Below are positions 43,123 to 53,189 of a stretch of 64,000 bases of DNA, in pieces. The DNA comes from JAHBNG01 sp039028975. Its GTDB lineage: Bacteria > Chloroflexota > Anaerolineae > Caldilineales > Caldilineaceae. The translations under genes and the position numbers were made by a program. The first letter of the stretch is position 1. The number at the start of each line of letters is the position of its first letter. Where the stretch lies: NCBI GenBank assembly GCA_039028975.1, contig JBCCHB010000001.1, positions 186,001 to 250,000 of the forward strand, given 5' to 3'. The notes below the pieces were generated by a model that made no database searches, was not told the DNA's origin, and worked only from the letters and a program-made list of their open reading frames with translations.

Positions 43123-46100
43123 CTAGTTTCTGATATGGGGTGCAGACAGATTAGGGCAAGTTACACGATACTCATCATCACCAAAGTATTGCTGCCATTC
43201 GCTTTCTGTGAGGTTGCGGGTTAGTCGTTTGCATACTTCATCTACCAAGTCCTTAGATTGGATGAGATCCAGTTCATCAAAGTGATAAATTCGCGCTGAG
43301 TTGCCGCTCGCTGTCAGTAAATGCGTTCCAGCCGGATCAAAGGTAACAACTTCCACACGGCTGCTGTGCTGAAGGCGTGTCAGTTCCTCTCCCGTGTCGA
43401 GTTCCCATATGCGCGCTGTCTGATCCTCACTGGCTGTTGCAAGAAATTTACCGTTTGGATGAAATTCAACATCGCGTACTTGTCCGCCATGAGCAAATCT
43501 ACCAACTACTTCTTCCTTTTCCCAATCCCAAATCTGTGCAAGGCCATCTGCGCTGGCCATTGCTAAGTAGTGGTCACGATCTGGATGAAAACTTATAGCA
43601 TTGACATCCATTCCATTCAAGGGTAGCCCTGCAACATCTTTGCGAGAATCGACCTCAAAAATTTTAACCATACCGCCTTGACCTGCCGTTGCTAGATACT
43701 TCCCGTTATGACTATAAGAAATGTCCAGTACGAATTCTTCATGTGTTTTGAAGTCATGAGTACATTCGTTACGAGGCCAAGTATTGACCTGTTTGTCAGT
43801 GCTACCGCTGGTTAGGCATTGAGTCTTCGGGGCAAAAGCAAGTGACATAACCGCGGACTGATGTGAATTGTACTTTTTCTCCGTGCTACCTATATTCCAG
43901 AGATAAATCTGCCCTGCTTCAGTCCCAATTGCAAGCTCGCTACCGTCATGATTATATGCGACAGAACGAACAGTACTGTCCAGCGGTGCCGTGCGGGCGA
44001 TCTCCTCACCGCTTGACGCATCCCATATCCAAGCCGCGGATTGATCCTCGGCTCCGATAACCACTCTTGCGCCATCCCCGCTAAAATCGGCCTCCCAGAT
44101 GATCCGTTCCTGATGGATCGGTACATAGTCCACATTGTGAATCTGCCATGTGCGTGCCGTTCCGTCATTGCTTGCCGTCACAATACGCTTGCCCGAGGCA
44201 TCAAATTGTGCGTCGCGTAAATCCTTTTCATGAATGAGGCGTGCAATTTCGACACCAGATGCCACATCCCACACACGTGCCGTACTATCTTCAGAAGCTG
44301 TGACAATCTGTTGGCTGTTTGGACTGAACGCCACTTTTTGCACAAGATCCTGATGCGTTAATCGTGCAAGTTCACCTACTGGTTTGAGGCTCCAAATTCT
44401 AGCACTATTATCATCACTGGCCGTTGCAAGCAGGTTCCCATCCGGGCTGATGGCAATATCCGAGACATTACTCGAATGAGGTATTGTCATCACCTTACTT
44501 GTTGCAATATCATATACCAAAACAGAGCCATCGCCTCCAATAGCTGCTACGCGATCGCCGTCATCATCGAATAGAGCGAGGGATAGTTCTGCATGATGTT
44601 CAAAGATACCGATTTTCTGGTGGGTTTTCTGCTGTGCATCAATTTCCCAAATTTTGGCGGTGCCATCTTGGCTAGCCGTTACGAATCGCTGGCTATCATT
44701 ACTAAATTTTACGCTGGCAACTGGCTTGTCATGCGTAACGTTAATCGTCTCTTCAAGGTTGATACTGTCGTGAACAACAACACTGTAATTACTTGCAACC
44801 GCAATCCAACGTCCGTCTAGAGATAATGAGACCTCCTGGATAGAACCGCTGCTGGATAGCTCTCTTTGTTTCCCAGATTTCAGATCTATTACCTTAATGG
44901 GTTTATTTCCTATAGGCCCATCTTTATTGACGTCACTCGATACCAAGTATCTGTTATCAGTACCAAATGCGAGATTCTGGATACGCTCAGAATGAGTTAG
45001 TGTGTGCGTGCTTGCTCCAGTTGCCGGGCGCCAGATCTGCACCGCCCCATTTTCGTCTCCGCTAGCGACCCATTCCCCGTTTGGGCTGAATGCCGCCGTC
45101 ATGACCATCGCTTTGTGTTGTCGGTAGGTTAGTGGCATAGGAAGCACGCTTAATCCATGCCGCAATAGTTCCTCAATTCCAGGGAAAATCCCGCTAAAAC
45201 CGGCACCCTGATAGCGCTGTTGTGCCGTGATCGCGATATGCATGCTGAGCGGCAACTGTTTGTCCTCCCGGATAGCCTGCGCTTTGGCAACATCGCCAGT
45301 AATTTTCAGAAACTCGGTAGCACTACGTAACGCTTCTGCTGTTCGGACTAAATTGTTAATAATTGCTGCCCCACCGATAGTTAGAAGTAAAGCAGATGTT
45401 ACAGCATATATTAGCCACCTTTGCCAACGGTTTAATTTGGCTTGTTGCGCAATCTGAAGCTGATAGGCTTCTTCCTTTTCTCGCTCCTGTGTTTCAAGCT
45501 TATCCTGGCTCGCGTTTAGAAAGCTTTGCTCTAGTTCATTTAGTGCGTCAGGGGTTTTCTTAGCATAGTCGTGTGCTCTCTCGTAGAACAGACGTCCATA
45601 CAGTAGACTCGGATCTTGTTTATGGTTATTCCACTCAGATGCTGCTTCTGTGATGTGCTGTCGTATTCTTTGGCCTTCTCGATCTTCGACCAGCCACGTA
45701 CGTAGCGTCGGCCATTCGCGGATAAGTGCTTCATGCGCGACTTCCGCGTCACCACGGTGAATCGTAACAAGATGTGAATTAGCCAAACGATGCAAAACTG
45801 TCTGGATGGCAGCACTATCCTGGCCTTGTGGCGTCAGTTGACTTAACGATACACGCTGTCGCGTGTCAGGGCCACTGTCGCCTAGCGAAGTCAACCTCAG
45901 GAATATATTTTTGGCGATTTCCTGTTGTTCTTTGGTTAAGCCTTCTTGAAAGAGTTGCTCGGCACTTTGGGCGATTGCGCCCTGTACACCGCCAGCAGCA
46001 TTATAACCGGAAAAAGTAAGGTGACGACCGCTGCGCCGTTTCCAAACTTCCAAAAGTGTATGCGACAGTAGAGGCAACGCACCTGGTTCGGGTTGACGAT

Positions 46101-47157
46101 TTTCTCCTGCCCCTATGTCTTGAAGAATTTCGTCAACCAATCCCTCTTCATACGCATAGCCGCTCTGATTTGCCGGTTCTTCAATCGCTGTCCGCAACTC
46201 ATCTGCACTCATAGGGCCGATAAAGCGCTGTTTTTCCTCCAAAGCTTGACGAAGGTCGTCGTACTCCGCACAATTTGCATAAAAGTCAGCACGCAAGGAG
46301 ATGATGGCGCTTGTCGGTCCATCGGCCATCGTGGCATGTAGGAGATTCTGAATGAACTGAGTGCGCTTTTGTTCATCTTTACAAAGGGTAAAGATTTCTT
46401 CAAACTGATCGACGACAATTAGGAGTCGGTTGGTCGAATTCTGTTGACCAGTGAATCGCTTGTTTACATAAAGATCTAAGCTGCGTGGGTCTTGCATGAG
46501 ATCATCAATCAAGGTTGCCGCAGCCGTAACAGATTCACTATCTTGTGTTAGGCTTGTTGCTAGCCCTTTGATCGGATCAGCGGTTGGCGTAAAAGGAAAG
46601 ATCGACCAATCAGTCATCTGCTGAAATTGCTTGGTGCCCTGCCGTAGACTAGGTAAAAGACCCGCTCGCATAACCGAAGATTTTCCACTGCCAGACGCAC
46701 CAACAACGGCAAGGAATCGCTCATCCTTTAGGTGTTGCATCAACTCTTTTGTGAGCTTTTCGCGACCAAAAAAGAGTTTTGCATCACGTTCGTCAAAGGG
46801 CCGTAATCCCATGAAGGGTGAGCTCTGCACATTCTCATTTGTAACATCGCCGATTTGTCGTTGCCAGGCATTCAGCAGATCGTGCAACTGCTCACGCTTC
46901 TCCTGACCAACGGCTGCCTCGGTTACCCTTAGCAGGCTATCAAGCGCATTACGGCCATCGTCTAAGGTCCCATGTTTACTTAGTGTCTGGACAAGCAGTG
47001 AAGTAAAGTCAGCGGTTGCACCACTAAATCGGATCCGATGCCTTATCGGATCGTTACCAACTGCATTGAAAAGTAGTGCCCGCCGACTGTCTTCACTCTC
47101 TAACTCTGGAAGGGTTACGAGGTAGTCTATGATGCGGTTTTCAATCAATTTCGTCAT
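43123..47157 (-). CDS. EAD-nSTAND1 NTPase with TM helix and WD40 propellers (conflict-system sensor)
   Basis: A 1344-residue protein. Residues 1-100 are an effector-associated domain (EAD; LPELES, RIRFSG, ALDSLLRVTEAAVGQE) homologous to the N-terminus of the protease at 53190-54242. The linker FMGLRPFDERDAKLFFGRE then leads into an nSTAND1 NTPase: Walker A GASGSGKS at 153-160 and Walker B LLIVVDQFEE at 245-254. A helical region ends in one TM helix (near 575-600). Fifteen WD40 repeats (about 680-1320) would form two propellers. Family knowledge: a STAND NTPase oligomerises on sensing and recruits effectors through EAD-EAD contacts. The TM places the propellers on the other side of the membrane from the NTPase. 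It is the last of three minus-strand genes; element B and 31 bp separate it from the FG-GAP gene. Confidence 0.9.
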   Translation of the reverse strand: MTKLIENRIIDYLVTLPELESEDSRRALLFNAVGNDPIRHRIRFSGATADFTSLLVQTLSKHGTLDDGRNALDSLLRVTEAAVGQEKREQLHDLLNAWQRQIGDVTNENVQSSPFMGLRPFDERDAKLFFGREKLTKELMQHLKDERFLAVVGASGSGKSSVMRAGLLPSLRQGTKQFQQMTDWSIFPFTPTADPIKGLATSLTQDSESVTAAATLIDDLMQDPRSLDLYVNKRFTGQQNSTNRLLIVVDQFEEIFTLCKDEQKRTQFIQNLLHATMADGPTSAIISLRADFYANCAEYDDLRQALEEKQRFIGPMSADELRTAIEEPANQSGYAYEEGLVDEILQDIGAGENRQPEPGALPLLSHTLLEVWKRRSGRHLTFSGYNAAGGVQGAIAQSAEQLFQEGLTKEQQEIAKNIFLRLTSLGDSGPDTRQRVSLSQLTPQGQDSAAIQTVLHRLANSHLVTIHRGDAEVAHEALIREWPTLRTWLVEDREGQRIRQHITEAASEWNNHKQDPSLLYGRLFYERAHDYAKKTPDALNELEQSFLNASQDKLETQEREKEEAYQLQIAQQAKLNRWQRWLIYAVTSALLLTIGGAAIINNLVRTAEALRSATEFLKITGDVAKAQAIREDKQLPLSMHIAITAQQRYQGAGFSGIFPGIEELLRHGLSVLPMPLTYRQHKAMVMTAAFSPNGEWVASGDENGAVQIWRPATGASTHTLTHSERIQNLAFGTDNRYLVSSDVNKDGPIGNKPIKVIDLKSGKQRELSSSGSIQEVSLSLDGRWIAVASNYSVVVHDSINLEETINVTHDKPVASVKFSNDSQRFVTASQDGTAKIWEIDAQQKTHQKIGIFEHHAELSLALFDDDGDRVAAIGGDGSVLVYDIATSKVMTIPHSSNVSDIAISPDGNLLATASDDNSARIWSLKPVGELARLTHQDLVQKVAFSPNSQQIVTASEDSTARVWDVASGVEIARLIHEKDLRDAQFDASGKRIVTASNDGTARTWQIHNVDYVPIHQERIIWEADFSGDGARVVIGAEDQSAAWIWDASSGEEIARTAPLDSTVRSVAYNHDGSELAIGTEAGQIYLWNIGSTEKKYNSHQSAVMSLAFAPKTQCLTSGSTDKQVNTWPRNECTHDFKTHEEFVLDISYSHNGKYLATAGQGGMVKIFEVDSRKDVAGLPLNGMDVNAISFHPDRDHYLAMASADGLAQIWDWEKEEVVGRFAHGGQVRDVEFHPNGKFLATASEDQTARIWELDTGEELTRLQHSSRVEVVTFDPAGTHLLTASGNSARIYHFDELDLIQSKDLVDEVCKRLTRNLTESEWQQYFGDDEYRVTCPNLSAPHIRN

Positions 47158-47188
47158 GTTAACACGAATTTACAAGAGGCGATTATAT

Positions 47189-47274
47189 TATAGTTTTTCA
47201 GAAAAAGGTTTTCCAACCGTCCCCTGAGCTTGTCGAAGGGAAAGGACGGAAAATCTTTTTCTTAATGTCTATAG
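47189..47274. repeat. Palindromic element family B, copy 2 (overlaps a coding 3' end)
   Basis: An 86-bp element with the same ends (TATAG, CTATAG), the same stem (AAAAAGGTTTTCC against GGAAAATCTTTTT) and the identical core CCCCTGAGCTTGTCGAAGGG as 21446-21530. The last four codons and stop (NYRH, TAA) of the FG-GAP gene lie inside it, so insertion probably rewrote that C-terminus. It is also the intercistronic spacer before the STAND gene. Confidence 0.85.
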
Positions 47275-50200
47275 TTGGATGAAGGTGCGAGCGTCAGCCC
47301 CTGAATCGATCGATTGTCCCATACTATTGGTTCTGTAATGAAAGAAACCGCTTCCTCTAAATTTGAATTGAACTCAAAGTGGATGGCAAATGTATCATCC
47401 TCGTCGACGGAACCACATAACGCATGGTTTTGGAGCTGCGGTACTTTGATCAAGTAACGCGTGATGCTCTCGTCAGCTACCGTAATGCTAGGTTTAATCT
47501 CACATTGTTCACCATCGATGAGAATGGAAACGGTGGGCATTTCAGCGGTTGAAAGTTCTGCATCAAATTCAAGATAGTAAACCGCGGGTGGTGTGCGCGG
47601 TGCTATTTCGTGCAGCTGCAAAGGAGCAACATTAGGACCCTCGCTATTGCTTTCCTCAAGCGATTGGTTACCCCGTAGCTTGAGAGTCGTTGGTGCAGTG
47701 ATGTAGATGAGATATCCTTGGCCAAAGGTCAGTTCATCCAAATCGTTAACCCAAGACGGATAGGCCGAAGCTTGGGTGATGGACGCAGCTACCTTCCACG
47801 GTGATTCAGGATCATTTGTATCATATCCATACACAAGCGAATAATTCGGCGCAATCGAACTGAGAGCAACTGTGACTGGCCGAGTGGGCGGGATAGAGAC
47901 GGGATAGCCAATGAAGTTCCAGCCAGCGTTTGGCAATTCGATTTCGATGCTTGACATTAGCGCATAAAATCCCTGCCCGACAGTCGAAGCCGCCACGATG
48001 TTATTGTCAAAGTCGCGTGTTGTATCTAGCGCGATCCATTCATCATCTACCTCATTATAGTAATAGATGGTTAACCACTGTTCCTCCCCTGGTGGCACTT
48101 CGCCATCCAGATAGTTGATCGTGAAATTTGTTTTGTTTAAAGCTGGGGCATCTGGAGAGCCGAGCAGACGGTATGCCTGACCGACCGGAGTGGCCCACGG
48201 TGGCGGATCGGGGATTAAAGAAGTTGTTTGTAGAGCGTAAAATTGTCCAACTCCGAGGTCTAGTGAAGCCCCAAAGACCAAAGCCTGTCCGTCGCCAGAA
48301 AGTATGGGAGCATGGTAAGTTCCGCAGCCCGGTCTACTTCCAAAGGTGCAATCATTGGATCCTGCACCAACTGGTGTTTTACTCGTCGGGCTACCACCGA
48401 TTGTATAGCTAGTGATACTCTCGAAAGCTACATCATTTATCTCACCAGATATGCGCACGAAAGTTTCTCGGGTGATTGCATTTGTAAATGTCGCCGTAAA
48501 GACTTGTCGGTTGCGGCTACCGACTGCGCCTTCTAATGGCTGTACTTCCGACGCTGGTCCATTTGACGGATATAGACGCCCCTGGAGGGGAATTCCTAAC
48601 ATGTCTAAATCGGAAGACGCCCCATCTATGATGAATGTGACGTTAATTTGGACGGTTTGCGTTGACAAAGGCGTTACAATAATCTCCGACTTCACGGGGA
48701 TCTGATCCGCTATCAGAAGCGGCTTCATAGGTACCTGTAAGCTGGAATCTGTGACTACATCCACACAACCGTAATACTGGACTCCATTGCGGGTATCAAA
48801 TACACAGAGTTTCTGCCCAGGTGTAGCACCCCACGCCTTCATTTGGTCTCGCAGCGGCCGACCGAGGTCGATCAAGGTGTCATCGGTCAATAAAAAGGCT
48901 CTGGCTTGCCCGCTAGCAAAATAACGTTTACCATTTTCACGAACAAGCGAGAAGAAGGGCACCGGCAACGGATCCGAATCGGGTTCGGTTTGGGGCGGCT
49001 TAATCTCAACCTGCGTTACCGCTAAAGGCAGGGCGCTTGGCCCTGCATTCGGCGGATCGGTCTTGGGCACATTCAAAGCAGGATAAAGATCCTTGATGGT
49101 TTGCCAATCTGCCCGTCCGGCTCGACGATTAGAGAACGTATTCTCACACTCGTTTGCCCACTTTGGATTATGCACTGATAAAAACTCATCATAGCCAGCC
49201 CCATCATCGGTGCGGTACGGTACACTCATAACACCCGGACAGTCAGTTACGGATGTGAAAGTGCCACTATCATCATAACCGAAGTAATTGTCGTGCAGAA
49301 AGAAGAGATAATGACCCAGTTCGTGGGCCAAAGCACGCGGCCAATCTTCACCCAAGTCGCCTGTGGCAGCATCGCCAAAGCGATTCCAGTTGACTGGCAT
49401 GCGCACTTGGCCAGGCAAATAATAGAGTACGCGGGTTAGCTCATCCCGCGATGATAACGGAACCGTCTCCGTGACGGATTCCGTTACAATACCGCCCAGA
49501 TCGGCGTTCGGGCGCAAACGGTTGCTGGCCAGGATACGAATGTCGGCTTCGTTCCACTGGTCACGGTTTTGATGCACGCGAATAGTGCCCAGTGCGGCTT
49601 GTCCGTTCGTCCAGTCATACAACAGTTCAGAAGTACGTTGGAGATCAGATCGTAACCGCTCTTGAAATGGAGCATCACCCGTCGCATCCCACTCGAGCGA
49701 TATGTCAAGGTCAAAGAGCATGAGGGGCCGATCTGCAGATACCGTGATGGTATTTATACCAGACTGAACGAGTGTTGCTTCACCCTCGATTAAGAATGTA
49801 AAGCCGCTGCCGTCTGTTGTAATGTTAGTGGCAAACAGGTGGAAGGAGCCGATAATAGATGGATCAACTGAAGTTGGTTCTATTGGGAGTAGCGCAAACA
49901 ACTCGTCAGTTGTACTAATCCCTTGGCGACTGGCTAAATATCCTGCACTGTCTGTTGTGAAGAACCGATCTGCTGTACCGAGAACGTTCGCAACATTTTC
50001 ATCTTGACGACGCCGAAAGACTAGGCCACCAGATAATGCTGAATCCTCATTGTACTCCTCTAAAACCAAACGTATCTGTGACCCACGCACACGAAACTGT
50101 TGTGTTTGAGCTGTAACTTTGGGATACATGTACGAGCCTGCCTTGGCATTTAGTTGCGGTTTAACGCTAGGTAGCGCCTCAAGACGAAAGACCACATGAT

Positions 50201-53138
50201 CACTTTGACCCCACACGCCACTTTCATAAACATTCCAGTCAAACCGATAGCGATTAGACCCATCTTGAGTGGAAAAGCCTTTATTCATATCCACAAGCTC
50301 TTGACTTGGTAGCGACCTAAACTCACCCTTCGCAGGCCGCCAATTATCCCCTCCGTCTAACGAATAAGAGGGAATGATATTACTGACTTCTGGAGTACCG
50401 TCAGTGGCAATGAGAGTAAGAGTATAGGGGATAGGAATGATCTGCTGGTCGTATATGTCAGAGACTGCACTGAAATCCTCGTTTGTGGGTGGGAAATCGA
50501 AAGAAACTTTGAAATTGCGCAATAACTCATTCTGCAGATTTTTGCGGATTGTGCTGTTGGGTGACGGTTGCGCATTCAAACTAAAATCGCCTAACGCTAA
50601 ATCCATATCCCCATCGCTATCAATATCGCCCCATGCCAGATCGTTGGTCCCCTTTCGCTCAAGCGTAAGCGGGACGCCTAGGGAATTTAGGATGCCATCT
50701 TCATTTAGATAAACTTTATTGCGTTGAGAACCAGAATTGCTTGCTGTAAGATCGAGATCCCCGTCGCCATCAATGTCTACCCATGCAACGGCCGTTGTCT
50801 GGTTCTTATCTAGTGACGACCAAGAGGCGCTCTTCTCTAGCACGCCATTATGATTCATGTACACACGATTGGCTTGAACAAAATTACCAACGGCCAAATC
50901 AGGAAAGCCGTCTCCATTGACGTCACCCCAAGCTATACCCTGGGTTCGGTCATTTTCTTCAGATGACCATATAGGATAAACCCCTTCATCTAGTGTTGGT
51001 TTTTGTGGTAAGCGGAAGATGTGATTGTTGCCTCGCGCTGGGGTATTACCAACTGCGATCTCTAGCTGCCCATCTTGATTGAGGTCGCCTAATGCAATAT
51101 CATATGTAATCTGTATGGTACACGCTTTTGGGTCGTCTCTGGTTTCTGCACAAATTTGAAATTCTGTTCGCTTCAACTCTTTTCCAGCATCAACTTCAAA
51201 CACATAAAGTCTGCTGCCTCGTCCGCCAACAACTAATTCAAGAGCCTCATCTCCAACAACGTTGCCCCATGCAAGAGCGTGTACTGCATTGGAGAGACGA
51301 GCGCCGTCGGCTGTAGTGATGGAATAGGTCAAATAGTGTGTGACGGTGACAGCCTCATTCTGCCCCTCAAAATAGTATACGCCTAAAACATCCTCGTCCT
51401 CGTCAGGACCCGCAGCAGTACCCGCTGCAAGTACAAGATTCTTGCCTCCGTCTACGTTTCCCCACGCCACCTCCCAAGTTGTTTCCGCAGTTCCCGGTAA
51501 GTCCAGCTTTTGAATAAATGAGCCATCTTCATTGATGTAGACACTATCGATGAGTGGACGTCGATTAGTTTGTCGTCCAACCGCTAGGTCTAAATCGCCG
51601 TCGCCATCTACGTCACCCCAAGCAACACTATGCACATCTGTGGATATTTCTGTTGCGGATGCACTCAATCTACCGCTTTCGCCTTGATTTAGGATTACGT
51701 ATGTTCCGTCACCTGTTGTCACAATGTCCAGATCACCATCACCATCTACATCACCGATGGCGATGTCACTGGTGTACTCTAATGGCACAGGTAGGATAAT
51801 ACGAGGCGATTCAAATGTTGCATCACCGTCGTTGAGATAGACAGCATCACCATCGATCGGATGAATGCCATCATTTCCCACGACCAAGTCCAAGTCACCA
51901 TCGTTGTCTATGTCGCCTACCGCTAATGCGGTTGTTCCATTATCGACTTCATCAACTATAGGAGCTTCTGAAATTGACGTATTTTCTGTACTCGTAAGGA
52001 TACGATTTGAAGCTCTTACGGCCCCAACAGCTAAATCATCGCCCCCTATTTGATCAAAGTCGCCCCATTTTGCAATAATGAGACTGCCAGTATTAGAAAA
52101 TGTAGTTGACGTTGTCATGATGGATCCGGTACGATTATTCCTATATACGGTTACACGATCTTTTGCCTCTATGTGCGCAGGGCGGACGGACGCTGCAAAA
52201 CTGAGGGCAATATCCAAATCCTTATCATCATCAAGATCTCCAAAATCAATCGTCCCATAACCACCTCGCCCAGGGGGAATACTTTGCCCGTCAGCATTTA
52301 CAATAAATTTGACTCGTGCATTGCTTGGTGCTTCCCAGAGTTTATCTAAAGAAGAAAGGTTTGCTTTGGCATCGTTTGTACCCGAATAGACCACGCTGGG
52401 ATTATCTTCTCCAAAGTTAGCTAGCCCGATGTCAAGATTGCCGTTTCCGTTTAAGTCCCCCAAAGCCACATCAACCGTGGTAAAGATATCGGATGTAGGC
52501 CCCTCTGAGAATCTCTCCTTATTATTGGTACCTTCATTTTCAAGCATGTGGGTGCCTTTATCTGGCGACCACAGCCCAACGACAAGATCTAGGTCACCAT
52601 CTTGATCCATATCACCCCATGCTACCGAGGTCCAATTGATCGGGAATTCGGAACTGAAGGTTTGAGCAAGTATAAAATCATTGTTCTCTTGATCATTTTC
52701 AAAAATCTGCAAATATATTTTTTTTTCTGAACGGCTGCTGCCGCAGCCGCCGGAAGAACAAGAATAACCAACCGCTAAATCGAGGTCACCATCCTGATCC
52801 ATATCACCTAGGGCAACGTTTGTACCCCGGTGTATTACCCTTGTTACCCCATCTTCTTCTACCCAGGTGTCAGTGTTCTCGCTCCAGCCTACCCTGAATG
52901 AAGGAATCTGACCACTCGGTGCCGGCATAGCTACCTCATCGGGCGTCTGTTGCTCAGGATTGGCCTCTGGTAGAGTTGCTGTCTGTGTCGGTGCGGCGGC
53001 ATCCACTTCAAGCGTCGAAAACAGTGACAGGCATACCGAGACAAGCGTAATCGCCAATACAGGTGACAACATGAGCGCAGCAAACTTACGGCTTGGGGAA
53101 AAGCGTTTTGTGAGTTGCTGGTGCTGTGAAGGGGTCAT
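47262..53138 (-). CDS. Secreted FG-GAP/VCBS beta-propeller protein with metzincin-like protease site (1958 aa)
   Basis: Residues 18-48 form a signal segment. About 13 FG-GAP/VCBS repeats of the AWGDVDGDGDLDLAVG kind occupy residues about 100-870, each with a DxDxDGxxD calcium loop, giving an integrin-like propeller. A beta-rich region follows. Then comes HELGHYLFFLHD with H1272, E1273, H1276 and H1282, the HExxHxxxxxH(D) zinc signature of metzincins, with VMSVPY about 30 residues later as a likely Met-turn. The first Gly expected at position 8 of HExxHxxGxxH is Phe here. Beta-sandwich domains and a GWNFIGYPV C-terminal domain (near 1743) complete it. Likely role: exported calcium-dependent protease or adhesin. 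Flanked by the EAD-trypsin gene (51 bp upstream) and the EAD-STAND gene (104 bp downstream) on the same strand, it may share their transcript. The stop lies within palindromic element B. Confidence 0.88.
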   Translation of the reverse strand: MTPSQHQQLTKRFSPSRKFAALMLSPVLAITLVSVCLSLFSTLEVDAAAPTQTATLPEANPEQQTPDEVAMPAPSGQIPSFRVGWSENTDTWVEEDGVTRVIHRGTNVALGDMDQDGDLDLAVGYSCSSGGCGSSRSEKKIYLQIFENDQENNDFILAQTFSSEFPINWTSVAWGDMDQDGDLDLVVGLWSPDKGTHMLENEGTNNKERFSEGPTSDIFTTVDVALGDLNGNGNLDIGLANFGEDNPSVVYSGTNDAKANLSSLDKLWEAPSNARVKFIVNADGQSIPPGRGGYGTIDFGDLDDDKDLDIALSFAASVRPAHIEAKDRVTVYRNNRTGSIMTTSTTFSNTGSLIIAKWGDFDQIGGDDLAVGAVRASNRILTSTENTSISEAPIVDEVDNGTTALAVGDIDNDGDLDLVVGNDGIHPIDGDAVYLNDGDATFESPRIILPVPLEYTSDIAIGDVDGDGDLDIVTTGDGTYVILNQGESGRLSASATEISTDVHSVAWGDVDGDGDLDLAVGRQTNRRPLIDSVYINEDGSFIQKLDLPGTAETTWEVAWGNVDGGKNLVLAAGTAAGPDEDEDVLGVYYFEGQNEAVTVTHYLTYSITTADGARLSNAVHALAWGNVVGDEALELVVGGRGSRLYVFEVDAGKELKRTEFQICAETRDDPKACTIQITYDIALGDLNQDGQLEIAVGNTPARGNNHIFRLPQKPTLDEGVYPIWSSEENDRTQGIAWGDVNGDGFPDLAVGNFVQANRVYMNHNGVLEKSASWSSLDKNQTTAVAWVDIDGDGDLDLTASNSGSQRNKVYLNEDGILNSLGVPLTLERKGTNDLAWGDIDSDGDMDLALGDFSLNAQPSPNSTIRKNLQNELLRNFKVSFDFPPTNEDFSAVSDIYDQQIIPIPYTLTLIATDGTPEVSNIIPSYSLDGGDNWRPAKGEFRSLPSQELVDMNKGFSTQDGSNRYRFDWNVYESGVWGQSDHVVFRLEALPSVKPQLNAKAGSYMYPKVTAQTQQFRVRGSQIRLVLEEYNEDSALSGGLVFRRRQDENVANVLGTADRFFTTDSAGYLASRQGISTTDELFALLPIEPTSVDPSIIGSFHLFATNITTDGSGFTFLIEGEATLVQSGINTITVSADRPLMLFDLDISLEWDATGDAPFQERLRSDLQRTSELLYDWTNGQAALGTIRVHQNRDQWNEADIRILASNRLRPNADLGGIVTESVTETVPLSSRDELTRVLYYLPGQVRMPVNWNRFGDAATGDLGEDWPRALAHELGHYLFFLHDNYFGYDDSGTFTSVTDCPGVMSVPYRTDDGAGYDEFLSVHNPKWANECENTFSNRRAGRADWQTIKDLYPALNVPKTDPPNAGPSALPLAVTQVEIKPPQTEPDSDPLPVPFFSLVRENGKRYFASGQARAFLLTDDTLIDLGRPLRDQMKAWGATPGQKLCVFDTRNGVQYYGCVDVVTDSSLQVPMKPLLIADQIPVKSEIIVTPLSTQTVQINVTFIIDGASSDLDMLGIPLQGRLYPSNGPASEVQPLEGAVGSRNRQVFTATFTNAITRETFVRISGEINDVAFESITSYTIGGSPTSKTPVGAGSNDCTFGSRPGCGTYHAPILSGDGQALVFGASLDLGVGQFYALQTTSLIPDPPPWATPVGQAYRLLGSPDAPALNKTNFTINYLDGEVPPGEEQWLTIYYYNEVDDEWIALDTTRDFDNNIVAASTVGQGFYALMSSIEIELPNAGWNFIGYPVSIPPTRPVTVALSSIAPNYSLVYGYDTNDPESPWKVAASITQASAYPSWVNDLDELTFGQGYLIYITAPTTLKLRGNQSLEESNSEGPNVAPLQLHEIAPRTPPAVYYLEFDAELSTAEMPTVSILIDGEQCEIKPSITVADESITRYLIKVPQLQNHALCGSVDEDDTFAIHFEFNSNLEEAVSFITEPIVWDNRSIQGLTLAPSSNYRH

Positions 53139-53189
53139 AGGATTCTCTCGCGGTTTGGTCTTGAATGGGTAAATGAAGGTATGTCAACT

